Shown here: in pieces, positions 23,264-37,022 of the stretch
Layout: each line of letters starts with the position of its first letter
Position numbering within the stretch: the stretch's first letter is position 1
Origin: Tulasnella sp. 424
Lineage: Eukaryota > Basidiomycota > Agaricomycetes > Cantharellales > Tulasnellaceae
NCBI GenBank assembly: GCA_019633425.1
Contig: WSUB01000026.1
Coordinates: forward strand, 124,001 to 188,000
Length of the DNA stretch: 64,000 bases
Reading direction: 5' to 3'
Position numbers and translations under genes: made by a program
Notes under the pieces: generated by a model
Database searches by the model: none
What the model was told of the DNA's origin: nothing
Seen by the model: only the letters and a program-made list of their open reading frames with translations

Positions 23264-25069
23264 ATGGAACCACGGAAGGTGTGTGAGAGTAGAGCGCTGG
23301 ACTGCCAACCTTTTTTGACCTGCATTGACAGCTGAGGTCGGGCAAAACGTACAGCTTATGGGCACTCGGCCACCCCACACTGGATCTAAACCTCGGGAAG
23401 CTAAACATAAAGGACGAGCCTAGCGACGACGACACTGACGACCTTGACAAGCCTTTCGTGCTCCCTGAGAACTATGTTGCCTCTTCTCTCCCCGACCTCG
23501 ACACGGCACAAGGCCTGGCCGCTCTTCAGGCACGGCTTCCAGCCCAACTACTCCCAAGCCCCCCAACCCCGACACCCAACTTATCGCCGACTGAGGAAGA
23601 CTGCGAAGACGTCCCGCCGGTTGACGGAAATAGGAACATCGGTATGTTGTTCACGTCGTTTGTCAGGGCAATAGACTGACCTCTACTCCCAACTCCGTCG
23701 TCAGGTACCATAAGCTCCACTCCTTTGGGCCTGCAGGCAAAACGCGCTCGTGAACGACAGAGGAAGAAAGAAAAGCTGGACGGCGCAGCTGGTCACGAAG
23801 CCCTTAGAAGGACCAAGTTCATCCAACGCTCTCTCTGCGTCGCGCACTCAGACTTCCTGGTCTTGGGGGCGCTTCATTCCAGAGAGGGATACCTTGGCGT
23901 TCCTGATCGAGGTGGTGAGTGGGCTGGAGAAGGTTCGACAAGTCAACGCTATGCCTTTCTCCGTGAAGTTGGAGGCTATCTTGACATTGACACGACGCTA
24001 GAGGCAAGGTGAGCCTAATCAACTCAGCTTTTGTTGTACTTGCTTATGGGCGCATTATATAGCGTCGACTACCCGTTTGTGGATCAGGAGGGAAAGGTGT
24101 GGGCTGTGGCCTTAGCCGAGCCCCTCAACTGGGAAAAGCGCCGAGCTGGCATTCGACAGGCAAAGGAGCGACTGGCGTGTAGAGTCGCAGAGCTAAAACC
24201 TCCAGAGAATCGCCGAGGAGATTTTCGTTCGTACCAGCACGGGTTCTCTTTTGGAAACGGACGGACAGTAAGTATGCGAGCTCAACAAGACGGCTCACTT
24301 TCATTCCTTACCTCCGAATTTCAGGAGCCCATGAACTTCGTCAATCGTCCGACTGTGCAGGCCGCGTTGGAAGAATTTTATCAAGACCCTGACGTCGTTG
24401 GATTGTTCCATTACGTTGAAGGTACGACCGGCCGTTACTAGGGAAAATAGACAGCTCACTTGTCCCTGGTCAGGTGGGCTCCGGACCTGGTTTCCAGACC
24501 ACCATGTCGACTATCGCGAGGCAATTAGCGCCGTTCAAGCAATCCATCCCAACATCCGGACTCCGATTAGCAACGGCAGTTTTCCGGCTTCAACAATCAA
24601 CACAGGAGAGTCCGTCGTTTGTAAACCTCATCGAGATGCCAGCAACGACGCGGCTGGTATCTGTCTGGATTATGTGGACGGCGACTACGACGTGCACCAA
24701 GGCGGGCATCTCATCCTCCACGAAGCTCGTCGGATTGTTAAGCTTCGCCTCGGCGGGATCATTCTCTTTCCATCTGCTATAATCACTCACGAAAACCTCC
24801 CTATCTGTCCCGATGAGACACGCTTCTCAATTACAGGTTACATCGCCGGCGGACTGCGCCGCTATCTCGCCGCTGGAGGCAAAACCCTTACCGAGTGGAG
24901 GCGAGCTGATCCCTTGGCTGCGGCCACTCATGACCAACAGGGGCAGGGGCGTTGGATTTCCGGGTGTGCTGGTTTCAAGACACCGACCGAGCTGGTTGAA
25001 TACTGGAAGAGCAGGTCTGCCGGCACGCCGGCAGAACCTTCCGCCGAGACTCCTGTCCCGGAAACTTAA
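23264..25069 (+). CDS. TET/JBP-family 2-oxoglutarate/Fe(II) dioxygenase
   Basis: TET/JBP enzymes oxidise the methyl group of 5-methylcytosine (TET) or thymine (JBP) using Fe(II) and 2-oxoglutarate. Five exons can be joined cleanly from MEPRK (ATG 23264-23266): an acidic N-terminus (KDEPSDDDTDDLDKPF), a basic nuclear-localisation-like stretch (QAKRARERQRKKEK) and the leading part of the dioxygenase (DFRSYQHGFSFGNGRT, EEFYQDPDVVGLFHYVEG). The double-stranded beta-helix follows with the HxD iron ligands (CKPHRDASNDAAGICL), HQGGHLILHE, the distal His (AIITHENLPI) and the 2-oxoglutarate Arg (DETRFSITGYIAGGLRRY). All predicted metal and co-substrate residues are present and no stop interrupts the model. 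Association of such genes with KDZ transposases is known in Coprinopsis and relatives. Substrate is inferred from the family. Confidence 0.8.
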
Positions 25070-25689
25070 ACACTCTGAACCTCTGGTCCTCTCACAGACC
25101 CTCATAGCCTTTCACAGCCTCCGTTCCTGCATGTACCTCTCACAGACCCTCACAGCTTCCGTTCCTGCCCGTTCCTCATGCTATTTTGACTGTACGAATT
25201 TACACCAAGCTTAACCGCTTTGTTGAAATACACTTTTTGATGTTGGCTCCAATGATGTACTATAACGAAGCCAGACAGTAACCACCCACTTTAAAGCAAT
25301 TTCTGTTTGCCTTTGCCTGGATCAGCTTGAGGGTCGATTAACGTCGGGCTGCAATCCCGGCAGGGTCCCAGCATTAGAGTGGCAGGGTCCACGGTCAGAA
25401 TGCCGACTCCGGTTGACTTGGAAAATCCGGCCGTAAGGCCTTTGCCACCTCGTGCCAGTTGAAAGACTACCGGAAGAGGCCGAACACCAGCCGGGAGACT
25501 CCTGGAAGACCTCCTCAACGCACCAAATGCTGAACAAAGGCGTTCTTGTCGTTGTAATGGTGCACATATGCACGAGTGAGAACTGTCCTGCTTCCCTCGG
25601 AGAAGTGGTGTTGATCAAGATAGAGCTGGGCAGCGGCACCAAGGCACCGGTCAACATGTAATTTCTGGCCCGGCTTACTGTTGTAATGG
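25070..25689. other. 3' region of TET/JBP gene, no gene recognised
   Basis: An imperfect direct repeat (CTCTCACAGACCCTCA, CCTCCGTTCCTGC / CTTCCGTTCCTGC) follows the TET/JBP stop at about 25090-25165. The rest is downstream of the decayed SDHA piece and shows no coding I can name. Confidence 0.4.
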
Positions 25690-26705
<1,016 letters not shown>

Positions 26706-27674
26706 CCAGGCAGGGTAATCGAAAGAAACTAACCTTGCCGATGTCGATCTTTTCTTTCTTGAGGAAGTTGAGAACATTTGTGAGGGTTTGAAGAGAGACG
26801 AGTTCGCCTGCGCAAATGGATTGCTGACCCTTCATCGGAAGAGCAGTCAGTTGCGGCAACAACGATAATGCAAAGCCTGGGCGAAATCCTTACCTCCACA
26901 TTAAAAGTTCACAAACCCTAGTAGTGTCTCTGTTCGCCGAGAAATAGTCTCTACAACCTCTCGAAGCGCAGCATCGTTGAAAGGAGAAATGCGACTGGGT
27001 TCACCGCGCACATGTCGTAGTTCAACCGATTTTGAGAATCTATCTTAACAGCTCGTTGCATGGTAATGCCTCGATAGAAACAGCGTTGACGAGTGAAGCG
27101 ATGGGCAATGGTATCGGCGATAGAAGCGAGGGCAGACCCGTAATATACCTTGTTTCAAATACTGTCCTTCGTCTTCCATTAGTGACAACCCAGCAGACGT
27201 ATGGAGACGGCGATGTCATGCTTGGTCAAACCGATTGGGCCGCCCAAGGAAGGGATAGCACTGGCGCTACTCTAACACCTGTGCCCGAAATATATATGAT
27301 TTTCACTAGAGTATGTAGAGTATCTCATCACTCTTGCGGTATTCTATCGCCTTCAAAGCGTGTTATCAATGACCGGACGCCCTTAGCTGCTTTGAGGCAT
27401 GAAAATTACGTCCCCCTCGTTTTTCTTCCTATCAGATTAACGACGCTATCGTACCTCGGACTTTCTCTATCTATTCTACTATTTTGGGGTACTCCCATCT
27501 GGGAATGTCGTCCAAACCATCTTGCCATAGCCGCGAAAAACGCTTTTCTCGGGAACGCATCGTTTATTTGTTCCATAAGCTGCCACTCGACCGAACACCA
27601 TTTCAAACTCAACTCTCCGTCCCGTTTTCAACACCTCACAGCGCCTTTTCATCGTGCCCATCCTCTCCATACAT
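26706..27674. other. Unassigned transposon interior
   Basis: A minus-strand frame at 26750-26862 (SICAGELVSLQTLTNVLNFL, KKEKIDIGK) has a protein-like character but does not belong to SDHA; it may be another captured exon. Otherwise nothing recognised up to the start of the next gene. Confidence 0.35.
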
Positions 27675-30600
27675 ATGGCTGAAAGTCCTCCATCCGACGA
27701 AGTTGTCCGTGAAGGTGCGTAATACCGTTGTCTTGGGCGTTCATTTCGTGGACTTCTGTTCATTTGGACTTGGCCGTCCCTGCGGAAAACTCACACCTTA
27801 CTGGTTTTCAGCACTCCAGATGTTTGAGGGCCTCGATGCAGCTCTAGCCGCTGCTATGCTAGACTCTGGTGCCTACAGCGGGCAGCTGGTAGGCCTGCTC
27901 TGGCAGTCGTGGTCGCAAGAATTTCGTACCACGGTCCTTAGGGAGGTTCAACCTGACACCCGGGAAGCTCTTGTGTGCGAGATTGACGACGTCCCGAGGC
28001 TAACAGAGGCCCTGCTTGACTCTCTCGGGGTTGACGAGGCAAAGGCTTTAATGAACGTCCTGATGCGAAAGGCGAAAGCTGATGGTGCTGTCTCACTCAA
28101 AACGCGCGTAGTTGCGCTCACCAGGTCCTTGATCAAGCCGCACGCTGTTGAAAATCGCGACCACATATCAACAGTGCCCAGTCCGCCTCTCCCCCTCTCA
28201 GCAAAGCCTTCTCCCCCACCGCCAGCCATCAATTTTCCCTCCCCTTTACAGCCCTCCTCGGTTTCGGGTCATGCCAACCAGAAACCTGCTTTGCCGTCCA
28301 AAGTCGTAGCGGCTGCAAATTCTCTCGTCCGTCCTATTTTGGCAGCTCAGGCCCCACAACCAGCGCTAAGGCCTCCAAATGGCAACGACCACAGCCACAG
28401 CCACGACCCTCCATCTGCCGCTTCTCCGACACACCCTCGTCCACCGCAATCTAATCTCCCTATCAACTGTTCAACTGAGTCCTTTAATTCACCTCTCCCT
28501 GACCGTGGTTCTGCAACCCGTGAGTCCCCCATACCTTCACCTTCTGCCGAAAAAGACGTCCTGATGCCAGTGCTAGCTACGGAACGTTCCTCACCTCAGC
28601 CGGAACAGGTTGCTGCTCGACGGATCGATCCCGGTTTGGCCCGGACCGCAAGGACTTCACCTCCACGGTCCGAGACGCCGCTGGATAGAGGAGGTCCTCC
28701 AACAAGTCCTCCTAGCCCTCCATCCCCCACAGTACCCCCTGTAGATGAGCTCTTTCAGGCCGAAGAAGATCGTGAGGAGGAAGTGGTGGAGTCGTCCGAG
28801 CATGCGTCCGAGTTGGAGAACGACGCCAGTGCTGAAGCTGCCAGCGCCCCAGCAACGCTTGAACAGGGGGATGAAGATGCCAGGTTTCACCCAAAGGGTT
28901 GGACGGCTGAGTTGAACGCCAAGAAAGTGGCTGAATGGGATTTGGAGCACGCTATCGACCACAATAGACGACACACGGCATCCGCACGGACAGAATGGAT
29001 GTATCAAAGTCGATTGAAAGGTATCGCATGTATCCTACCTAATACCCTTCTCTGTCAACCACTAACTGGCGGGTCATCTACAGATCGTACCGACGAGGAA
29101 TACGAAGAGCTCACAGCGTCTGAGTTTCAGAAGTTCGCCTCAATCCCTCCAGTCATTCGCAAAGAAGCCGGAATGGTCTTTAATAAGACCAGTAAGTTTG
29201 ATTTCGAAGCACGAGTGTTGCTGGGCCTCGTCGCTTTCAAATACTGCAAGATGGAGCCAGAAGAGGGGAGGAGGTATATGGTCAAGTCATTGACAAGGCT
29301 CGAGAACCGGTTACCAGACATTAGTCCGTCGCACCCAAAGCGCAGAATCGACAACGACGGTCCGGAGGCTGTGAGACGTTGGTGGAATGTACGCACAAGT
29401 GGTCTGTTATCCATATGTTGTCCTAACATCGTACCTCACATTCTAGGACATCAAGACCTGGATTACCACCGTTGCAGGCAAGATGCGAAAACTATTCGAC
29501 GAGAAAGGCAACAGTGTGGAGCTCCTCATGGTCTCCAAGAAGGCTACAAAATACGACCCTGCCGAGCTTTTGGGTCGGAAACGTGCGGGTGTGGCTTACA
29601 ATATCTGGGGTGCCACCGACCAGGGCACCACTATCTGCAATCCACTCATCAAAAAGGCTCTCGATCAATGGGTGAAAGAGAATCCAAAAGCCGCAGAAGA
29701 CGGCAGGAAGATAGGGCAGAAGGCCCTTTGGTTTAGTCAGAAGATTCGGCGAGCCCAATTTTTAAAGCAATCGGACGAAGTCCAGAAGCAATTCCATAAA
29801 GAGGCCAAGACCCCAGATGTCCCTCAGACAGATGAACAAAGGTTCGTATGTTCTCTCACCTCTGTTGCGACACTAACTCTTTTTCTAGGCAAGCCGGCAC
29901 AGAGGCCTGCCTGCCGTACCTCGTTCACATCTTGGATCAGGCAGCGGTGCTTCTTGGCATGCACATAGTTGTGTTCATGTCCGGGAAAACGTTAGGCGCA
30001 GGCGTTCCGATTATTGTGTGAGCTGACATCTCCGTCGCATGCGATACTCCCTAATCTTTGTTATCTTTACTAGCAAGGAGTTCACAAATAGCGAAGTCGA
30101 TTCGACCCCATTTCTTGAGGAGGGTTCGGTCGGGGACCGTGCCAAGGCGGAGTACGTCTCCTTTGCGGCCAAATACCACCAAGGTAACAGTTTTCGTTGC
30201 TCCCGCCTTTGCTTTGCTGACCTCCGGGCCTTGCAGCTGACCCAGCTCAGATACGAGTCTATGACCGAAGTGCAGCTGACACCATAGAAAAAGGGGGGCC
30301 GGAAGAAACTATTGCTGCGACGAACAAGTCGTCATCGCCTGTTAAGTCAACTCAAACGGCTAAGTCAATGCATCGCCTGTTCGACCCATCGCCTACTCTG
30401 AAGAAACGAGGCCCAAGAGGTGATTTCATGTCCAAATTCCTTTCCAAATGGTTTAGTGAGTTGCACCCGCTCCCGTTCTTGATTTCTCTGGCCAGCGTTT
30501 AACGTCCGAACTATTTCTAGCTCGGGTATTTGGGGGCAAGATAAATTGGTCCAAGGTGTCTCGCAACAACTCCCAATTCATCGACCTATCGCGCTTACCC

Positions 30601-33600
30601 AAGGACAAGGATGGGCGAACCGTTCCGCTTATGAACCCGACTGCCATGCCTGACGAAGCCTTCGAGTTCTACTGGGACCACCTGCTCCAAAGCACGCGAG
30701 GCCAACTACCCGAAAACGATCGCTTTCTTTGGCACGGAGAGGACCTCCACTTCAACCTTCCGGCTGTGAAGCCTCCGGTCGATTCTTCGGTCCACGTTGC
30801 TGGGGAACAGGCGGCAAAGACTCAACTGGGAAAGCGCAAACGTGGTTCCGAACGTCGTAGTGGCAAGCAAGGTGCTAAAGCTGCAAAACGGTCCGGCAAA
30901 AAGAGACAGTCGACAACCAGGTACTCAGATGACGATGAAGACGGTGAAGACTTCATGGAGCTGATCCAGGAGGTGGAGCTGGGGGAGCTGGGCAAGAAAC
31001 CCAATTCGCAAGCACGGCACCTTCGTCCTTGCAAAAAGTCCCTGAACCAGGCAGTGGTAGCCGAAGATGTTGATCCCGGTCGAGAGTCTAGTCTGTCGGG
31101 GTCTGACGACGATTATGCACCCGAGGAGGAGGAGAAGGTCGATTATAGTCAGGGCAGTATGGAGGCTGAGCACCTACCTGCAGTAGAAGAGGAGGAAGAG
31201 CGTCTGTCGGAAGATGGAGATCATGGGCTGGGAGAGGAAGCGGCTGAGGGAACGGCCAATCTAGAGGTCGGGGACAGCGTTTCAGGAGTCCATGACGTTG
31301 CCAAGGAAGTTACAGAGACTGGAGATCATGGTCTGGGAGAGGAAATGGTCGATCAAGGAGTCGGGGCGGGCGCTGCCAAAGTCGACGACGTTGCCGAGGA
31401 GATTATGTTTGCAGGAGAAGAAGACTCAAGAAGCAGCTCTCTTGAGGCCACCACGCTGCCCCAAGGAGTCCCAGCCGATGAAGCCAGCGACGTTTTACTG
31501 GCGGGTGATGAATCTATGGATTGGGGACCACATTCGTCAGCAGCTGTGGAGGAGGATCGCCCGCTCACAGAAATCCTACTGGACGCACCCACATCGCGCC
31601 CTTCCTCACTCGAAAGTCCGGCCTGGCTTAGAGTACGTGTATGCCTCTCCTTCACTCCTGAAATTCACTGATACATTTTGCCGATTAGTTCATGAAATCT
31701 CTGCACTTGTGGGGCAGGAAACTAGCCGGCCTTAGTCCACAGAGCCAAAAGATCGCTCTCAGCCCAGACAAGGTATCAGGATGCACTGTTCCTATACCCG
31801 CCGCACTCACTAGCGCCGTTGCCATTATGCAAACCTGGGTGTCTTTCCAGCAGCTGGATCCTCGAACGGTGGGTGACATATCTGGTTGACTGCGGATTGA
31901 GCTGATTCATGGCAACTTTCTCGGTTTTCTTAGCCTGAAATCTCCGTTGCAGTCCACCCGCACCTTGGCCTTGAATCGGTCACACCTCGCCACCACATTC
32001 GTCAAGCAGTGGAGGTGATCTTAGACGTTACCAAGCCTCTCCCGACCGCAAAGATCCTAGAGGTCAACCTGCATATCTCCTCTGTTGCCATCGAAGCACT
32101 GTATACGCACTTCGAGCTTGGGCTCGTTCGCTTTCTCCTGGACCTGACTCACACTTCAGACACAGTCCGCTTCAGTGATGTCGAGCTTCTCAGCCCGCTT
32201 CGGCTGGCGTCGTTCGTGCATGCATCTGTGTTTGTTCGGGATCCTAGCAAGGAAGGACTGGTCTCGAGATGAGTCGAGAAGATCCTGGACCGCTTTGTTG
32301 TGATCCTCGCTGGAGTTGCGGTTGTTCGTTACATGGAGGCATTTCTTGGGGGTGCCGTTGAGGAGTGGGTGCGGAAGGCCCGGTTGGAACCTAGCGTTGG
32401 CTCAATGTGGAGGGCTCTCAAATTACTCTGGTCACCTGCGGTGGAATCGCTTTCGCGAGCCATTTCTGTTGGGAGAGAAGATGTACGTGACCTGCCTTAT
32501 CTTTCCGGATTCCTCCATGGCTCATGTGTACATTACTAGCTTTTCGTCGTCAAATGGGCAGAGTCCCATTTACCTTTCCCAACGTACTCCATTCTCCGTC
32601 ATATCCTCGTCAGCCCTGCATGGTGGCAGGCTCCTCAGTCTGGAGTCCCTCAGGCTTTCCGGTTCGGTACCAAGCAGACTCTGTTCTCGCCTTTGCTCGA
32701 AGAAATAATCCTTGCATGCAATTGGTCCCTCCTTACTTTTTTGGACCGGAGCATGGTACTTCTATTGCTCTTTGCTTGCGCGGTGCAGCTATCGGAAGAC
32801 GGCGCGAAGGAGGACATTGTGAGGTTCACGGAGCTTTTGGGATCTCTTTGGTCAGCAGTAAACCGTGAGTTGGAACTCCATGCACTTTCTCTGCAATCGC
32901 TTATTAAAACGATCAAAACTAGGCTCGGGCACAGAGGAAGGGCCTCTTGCTCCCCTGTACTTCCATGATGAGGCAGCAACAGCAGAGGTTGACGACTGGA
33001 TCGCTGTCTGGGCAAGTGAGAAGATAATGGTCGTGCAGACTGAAAACGCACTTGATCTCGACATCCCTCCCGCCACTCCACCCATACCTCCCGAACGCCC
33101 TTCTCAAGGGTTGTCGGAGGTTTCTGCTGGGTCAGCCGGACGACCAGAGACACCTACACCGCCAACGACGAAGTTCTCTCATGAAGTCCCTCAAGCACAG
33201 CCTACAACCACTCCGGTACCCTCTCCAACGGGCTCTCAGGTCGCGTTAAACAAGTCTACAGCCAACCAAGATTCTGGTGGTGAAGCAGTCATCGAGGATA
33301 CTGAGGACGTGCCAAGAGCCAAGGGCAAGCGGAAAGTCCGGGTTGGCCGGCAGCTTATCCCCGATCCTTCAGTGGGGGCCGCAGTCGATCCCAAAAAACG
33401 ACTCCGGCAGGCGGTGAAGAGAGCGGAAGAGAGAGGCACGATGCTACTAGAAGAGCAGCCTCAACGAGCTGCACGTAAGGACAACCCACCTGTCAGGAGC
33501 ACACCTGCGAGAGGAGCGAAGGCGGAGGTCAAGCCGTTGAAGGAGGCTCCCAAGACCAAGGCATCTGGTTTGTCAGTGGGGAGAAAGAAGCCGGTGTCTC

Positions 33601-33812
33601 TGGTGAAGAAAGTGCAAGCAGCCAGTCGAGCTTCAAGTCCGAGAAAGACGCGGGCCTCAGGTTCAAAGGTTAAGGGACCTGAGATCGGAGCCCTCGCTGC
33701 AACCAACCAGCCAACGTCCGCTCTCACTCCAGCGCAAAAGCGAGCCGCTACAATCGCAAGCAAGAAGGCTGCTAAAGCAGCTGCATCGCTCAAGGTGGAC
33801 CAAGTCATGTAG
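27675..33812 (+). CDS. Large unknown multi-exon gene in transposon, one in-frame stop
   Basis: The product is unrecognised. Start MAESPPSDEVVRE (ATG 27675-27677), a clean intron, then ALQMFEGLDAALAAAMLDSG in a long first block with a Pro/Ser-rich low-complexity region (28170-28740) and an acidic region. Conserved-looking globular segments follow: WTAELNAKKVAEWDLEHAID, KAGVAYNIW-like text (KRAGVAYNIWGATDQGTTIC), EACLPYLVHILDQAAVLLGM, and SRNNSQFIDLSRLPKDKDGR. A second acidic stretch (30940-31600) and a Lys/Arg/Ala-rich C-terminus (to 33812) suggest a nuclear or chromatin-associated protein. Similar large orphan proteins occur in Agaricomycetes. An in-frame TGA at 32270-32272 (after DPSKEGLVSR) is followed by coding in the same frame (VEKILDRFVVILAGVAVVRY), so the gene may be broken there or split in two. 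Confidence 0.6.
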
Positions 33813-35021
33813 GTCGGTAATGCCCTTTCTCTCGCTTTGTTGTATAGCCTCTTGTTAGATTTCTATCGCTTTTGTATCTAGTGTTTTGGCTCAGGATTAT
33901 CAGTATTATAGTATTGGATGGAAAGGAGACAAGTGCATGGCGTTTGCTTTTGTCGATGTTAAGTTTCAACTTCAAAGCAAAAACAGCGGGGTGCGGATTC
34001 AACCACAGACATCTACCACAGAGGCTATAGCATTAAATGATTGCGACGAAAGCTATGGGGTCGAAGTTTGGAAAGAACCGGGTGGTACAGGAAAAAGTGA
34101 AAGTCGGCGAAATTGGGCGGGCGGTAGAGCTGACGGCTCATTCTCCCGGCGGCGTCCTCTGCACAGCTGCTGACCCATGTCGCAGGGATCCGTCGATATA
34201 GAGCCATTTGCTTACAGGGCGATGTTAAACGAAGGCGACGAAAAGGAGGCGGCAAGAGATGAGAGGGGGAAAATGCATGGGTTGCAGGGGAGGGGCACAG
34301 CGGGGGAATTGACCGGAGACTCCCCCGGCGGACGCCGCTTCCAACGCAACCGCCGACAACCCAGGTTTGGACATTCTCGTGGCTGAGTCCAGCCCAAAAG
34401 GCTGAAAGATTTGGCAAGGCGTTCACAGGAGAGAGTCAAGGCTGAAAAATGGTTGCCAAGAGGTGGGGTGGCCGGGAGAGTTCATGGTATGCTATCCTGG
34501 CGGGAGGAACTTCAAACACAAGGAACGAATTTTCAGCACACTCAACTTAAGCAACACTGAATCAACTACTAAATCGAGTCCGGAGCAGTCACATAATGTC
34601 CTAAGCAATGCAAACGAGAGACTCAAGGCTGCGGGCTAATGGCAGAAGCGTATGGCAGGTGCCGGGCGGCAAAGCTAACGGCACGGATTCCCGGCCATTT
34701 CGACTGCGGACAGAACGACCTCGAGACCAGCAGCTAACCCGTTGCTTCTTCTAAGAAATGGCCTAATGACAAGCACCAGAGATGGTGTTCAGAAATGCAG
34801 GAGAGAAGCCCCAATGCAGGGGCTGATTGCGCAGCGGGTGTCTGGGCGGGAGGCGCAGCGGTCGGCTTCCTCGGCCGCATTTGTTTCCACACCTTGCACC
34901 ACTGAAGCTATACTACAGGATAAGTATATTGAGGAAGATGAAAAAATTCAAATGAAGATGTGTTTGAGAGATTCATAGCGGAAGGAGCTTTATCATCTAT
35001 GTAATACGACCGCTATCATGT
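33813..35021. other. Transposon interior without genes
   Basis: Downstream of the 6-kb gene. Contains scattered CCGG-rich pieces resembling the subterminal motif (near 34140 and 34300-34330) but no coding region or ordered repeat I can support. Confidence 0.4.
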
Positions 35022-36008
35022 TAGGGTTGCCGAGAGAGCGATCGGTGATCTTTCCTGGTGACCACCCGGGATAGAAATGCTACGTAATTTGCTGGTCTCG
35101 AGATGGATGTAGTGAGATTGGTGAGAGAGCTAACAATCTGAATTGGCGTGTAAATTAGTGAGACATGATGAAGAAATGCAGGACAAAACTGGGGGTGCCG
35201 AGATAGCAGTTGGTGACTTTCCCCGGCTAGCACCCGGGATAGCAAGCACCCTTAATTTGCTGGTTCCGAGGTGATGTAGTGGAGTTAATGAGAGAGCCAA
35301 CAAGCGTGTGAGTAAGTGAAAAATCATGAAGAAATGCAGGACAATGCCGGGGTTGCCGAGATAGCAGTTGGTGACCTTTCCCGGTGAGCTCGATAGCAAG
35401 GTTACTTCATTTGCTGGTCCCGAGAGTGTGATGTACTGGGGTTAGTGAGAGAGCTGGCTGGGCCTGTCAATGGGTGAGAGATGACGAGGAAAATGCAGGC
35501 TGAAGCCGGGGTCGCTGAGGTAGCAATAAGTGAACCCACCTGGTGACCACCCGGCATAGCAAAGCTGCGTGATTTGCTGGTCCCGAGAGGGATGTAGTGG
35601 GATCGGTGAGGGAGCTAACAAGCGGAATGGGCGTGTAAGTAAGTGAGAAATGATGAAGAAATGCAGGACAAAACCGAGGTTGCCGAGATAGCAGTCGGTG
35701 ACCTTTCCCGGCGAGTACCTGGGATAGCAACGCTACGCGTAATTTACTGGTCTCGAGAGTGATGTAGTAGGATTGGTGACGGAGCTAACAAGCTGAATGG
35801 GCGTGTAAGTTAGTGAGAAATGATGAAGAGGTGCGGGACAAAACCAGGGTTGCCGAGTTAGCAATCGGTGACCTTTCCCGGCGAGCACCCGGGATAGCAA
35901 GGTTACTTAATTTGCTGGTCCCGAGAGGGGTGTAGTGGGGTCGGTGAGGGAGCTAACAAGCTGAATGAGGCTAGCGAGCGATGAGAAAGAAAATGCAGGC
36001 TGCGGATG
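35022..36008. repeat. Six-unit tandem satellite, unit about 157-171 bp
   Basis: Units begin near 35022, 35190, 35350, 35508, 35676 and 35847, each with the order GTTGCCGAGATAGCA, TCGGTGACCTTTCCCGG, CACCCGGGATAGCAA, TTGCTGGTCCCGAGAG, GATGTAGTGGG, GAGGGAGCTAACAAGC and GATGAAGAAATGCAGGACA. A seventh, incomplete unit may start at 36009. TCGGTGACCTTTCCCGG is the reverse complement of CCGGGAAAGGTCACCGA, so each unit carries the left subterminal motif in the opposite orientation, as expected for inverted transposon ends. Confidence 0.8.
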
Positions 36009-36874
36009 GTGTCGAGCGGGCTCTCATGGGTGGCGAACGCTCCCCGGGAATCCCTACCGGTAGTCCCTCCCGCGATAAGTGACAAGTAGGATAACAATTA
36101 AGATAAATATGACTCTAATTCTATAATCGAGGAAATATATTCCGTCCATGTGGATGCTAGGCTACAAGGTTATCTGAGTGTCCTGCCGGGAAGTGGTGCC
36201 GGCACCTTTCCGCTCACGCCGGTAAATACCACCGGTGTTATCTGTTGTAATGAGATCTCTTGAATCTTCAGTTTTTCCGCTTGGCTTGCATTGAGTACGG
36301 TCGTTGGCTTCCTCCGAGCATGATCGCTGCTGCCCCGAGCGGCAAATGCGGCGGGAAATTTGCCCATCGGCACACCATCGCCCATTCACCAGTCCTAGAT
36401 AATCAGACAAAGACTTGTTAGATCGATTCCCCTTCAGTTAAGGAAATTTAAACTATGCCCGCTGAGACACGCACTACTGGACGAGTGGCCGGGAGATCCC
36501 TCCGGATCGACTGCCCGGGGCGGGGTGGGCAACTCCTATTTTCAGCTGGTGAGCTCTCCCATTTGTCATTATTAGAGAGTTCTAACTCACATCCGTCAGT
36601 CCATATTTCTGTCAGCCGAGCGCGAAAACCATCCATTACATTTTACCGGCTGACTGAGTTCTGTCCAGCTTCCTGTGGACAGCAGAGGCTTGACTGGGGC
36701 AATGGGTTCAGATATCTTGCTATAGCTGCGGCGCTCCATAAACGGCTGCCTTCTAGGACAACAGGTCCGGTCTTCCTAGCCCTACAAGTCCACTCAGTAT
36801 TGCCAAGGGGTTCATGACCATGCTCGGCTCTTTTTGCCCGCGCCGCCGGCGAAATTGGTGATGACTTGGCATGC
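36009..36874. other. Right subterminal region, no gene
   Basis: Between the satellite and the right inverted repeat. Several CCGG-rich pieces (GAGTGGCCGGGAGATCCCTC near 36485, CCCGGGAATCCC near 36043) are reminiscent of the motif but too divergent to count. No coding region supported. Confidence 0.4.
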
Positions 36875-36988
36875 CAAGGTCCGACTGGCTTGCTTTCGCG
36901 GGCAATGGCCGGGAAAGCTAAGGTCATTTTGTCCCGTATGCTAACCGATTATCCGGTCCCCTTTGCCGGAAGGGGGTTCGTTCTACTG
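36875..36988 (-). repeat. Terminal inverted repeat, right
   Basis: Reverse complement of the left terminal repeat; see the left copy for identity. The outer end lies 35 bp beyond the stop codon of Egt1 copy B. Confidence 0.75.
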
Positions 36989-36999
36989 AAACATTCAAC
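36989..36999. repeat. Target site duplication, right
   Basis: AAACATTCAAC, pairing with AAACATTGAAC at 15193-15203. It is followed at once by the remaining 3' flank of Egt1 copy B. Confidence 0.65.
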
Positions 37000-37022
37000 A
37001 TCGTCTTTTCAAGTTTTGATGT

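Noticed and set aside
34025..34439. Minus-strand frames of 75-133 codons inside the transposon
   Set aside because: No motif, no splice context, and composition like translated low-complexity DNA.
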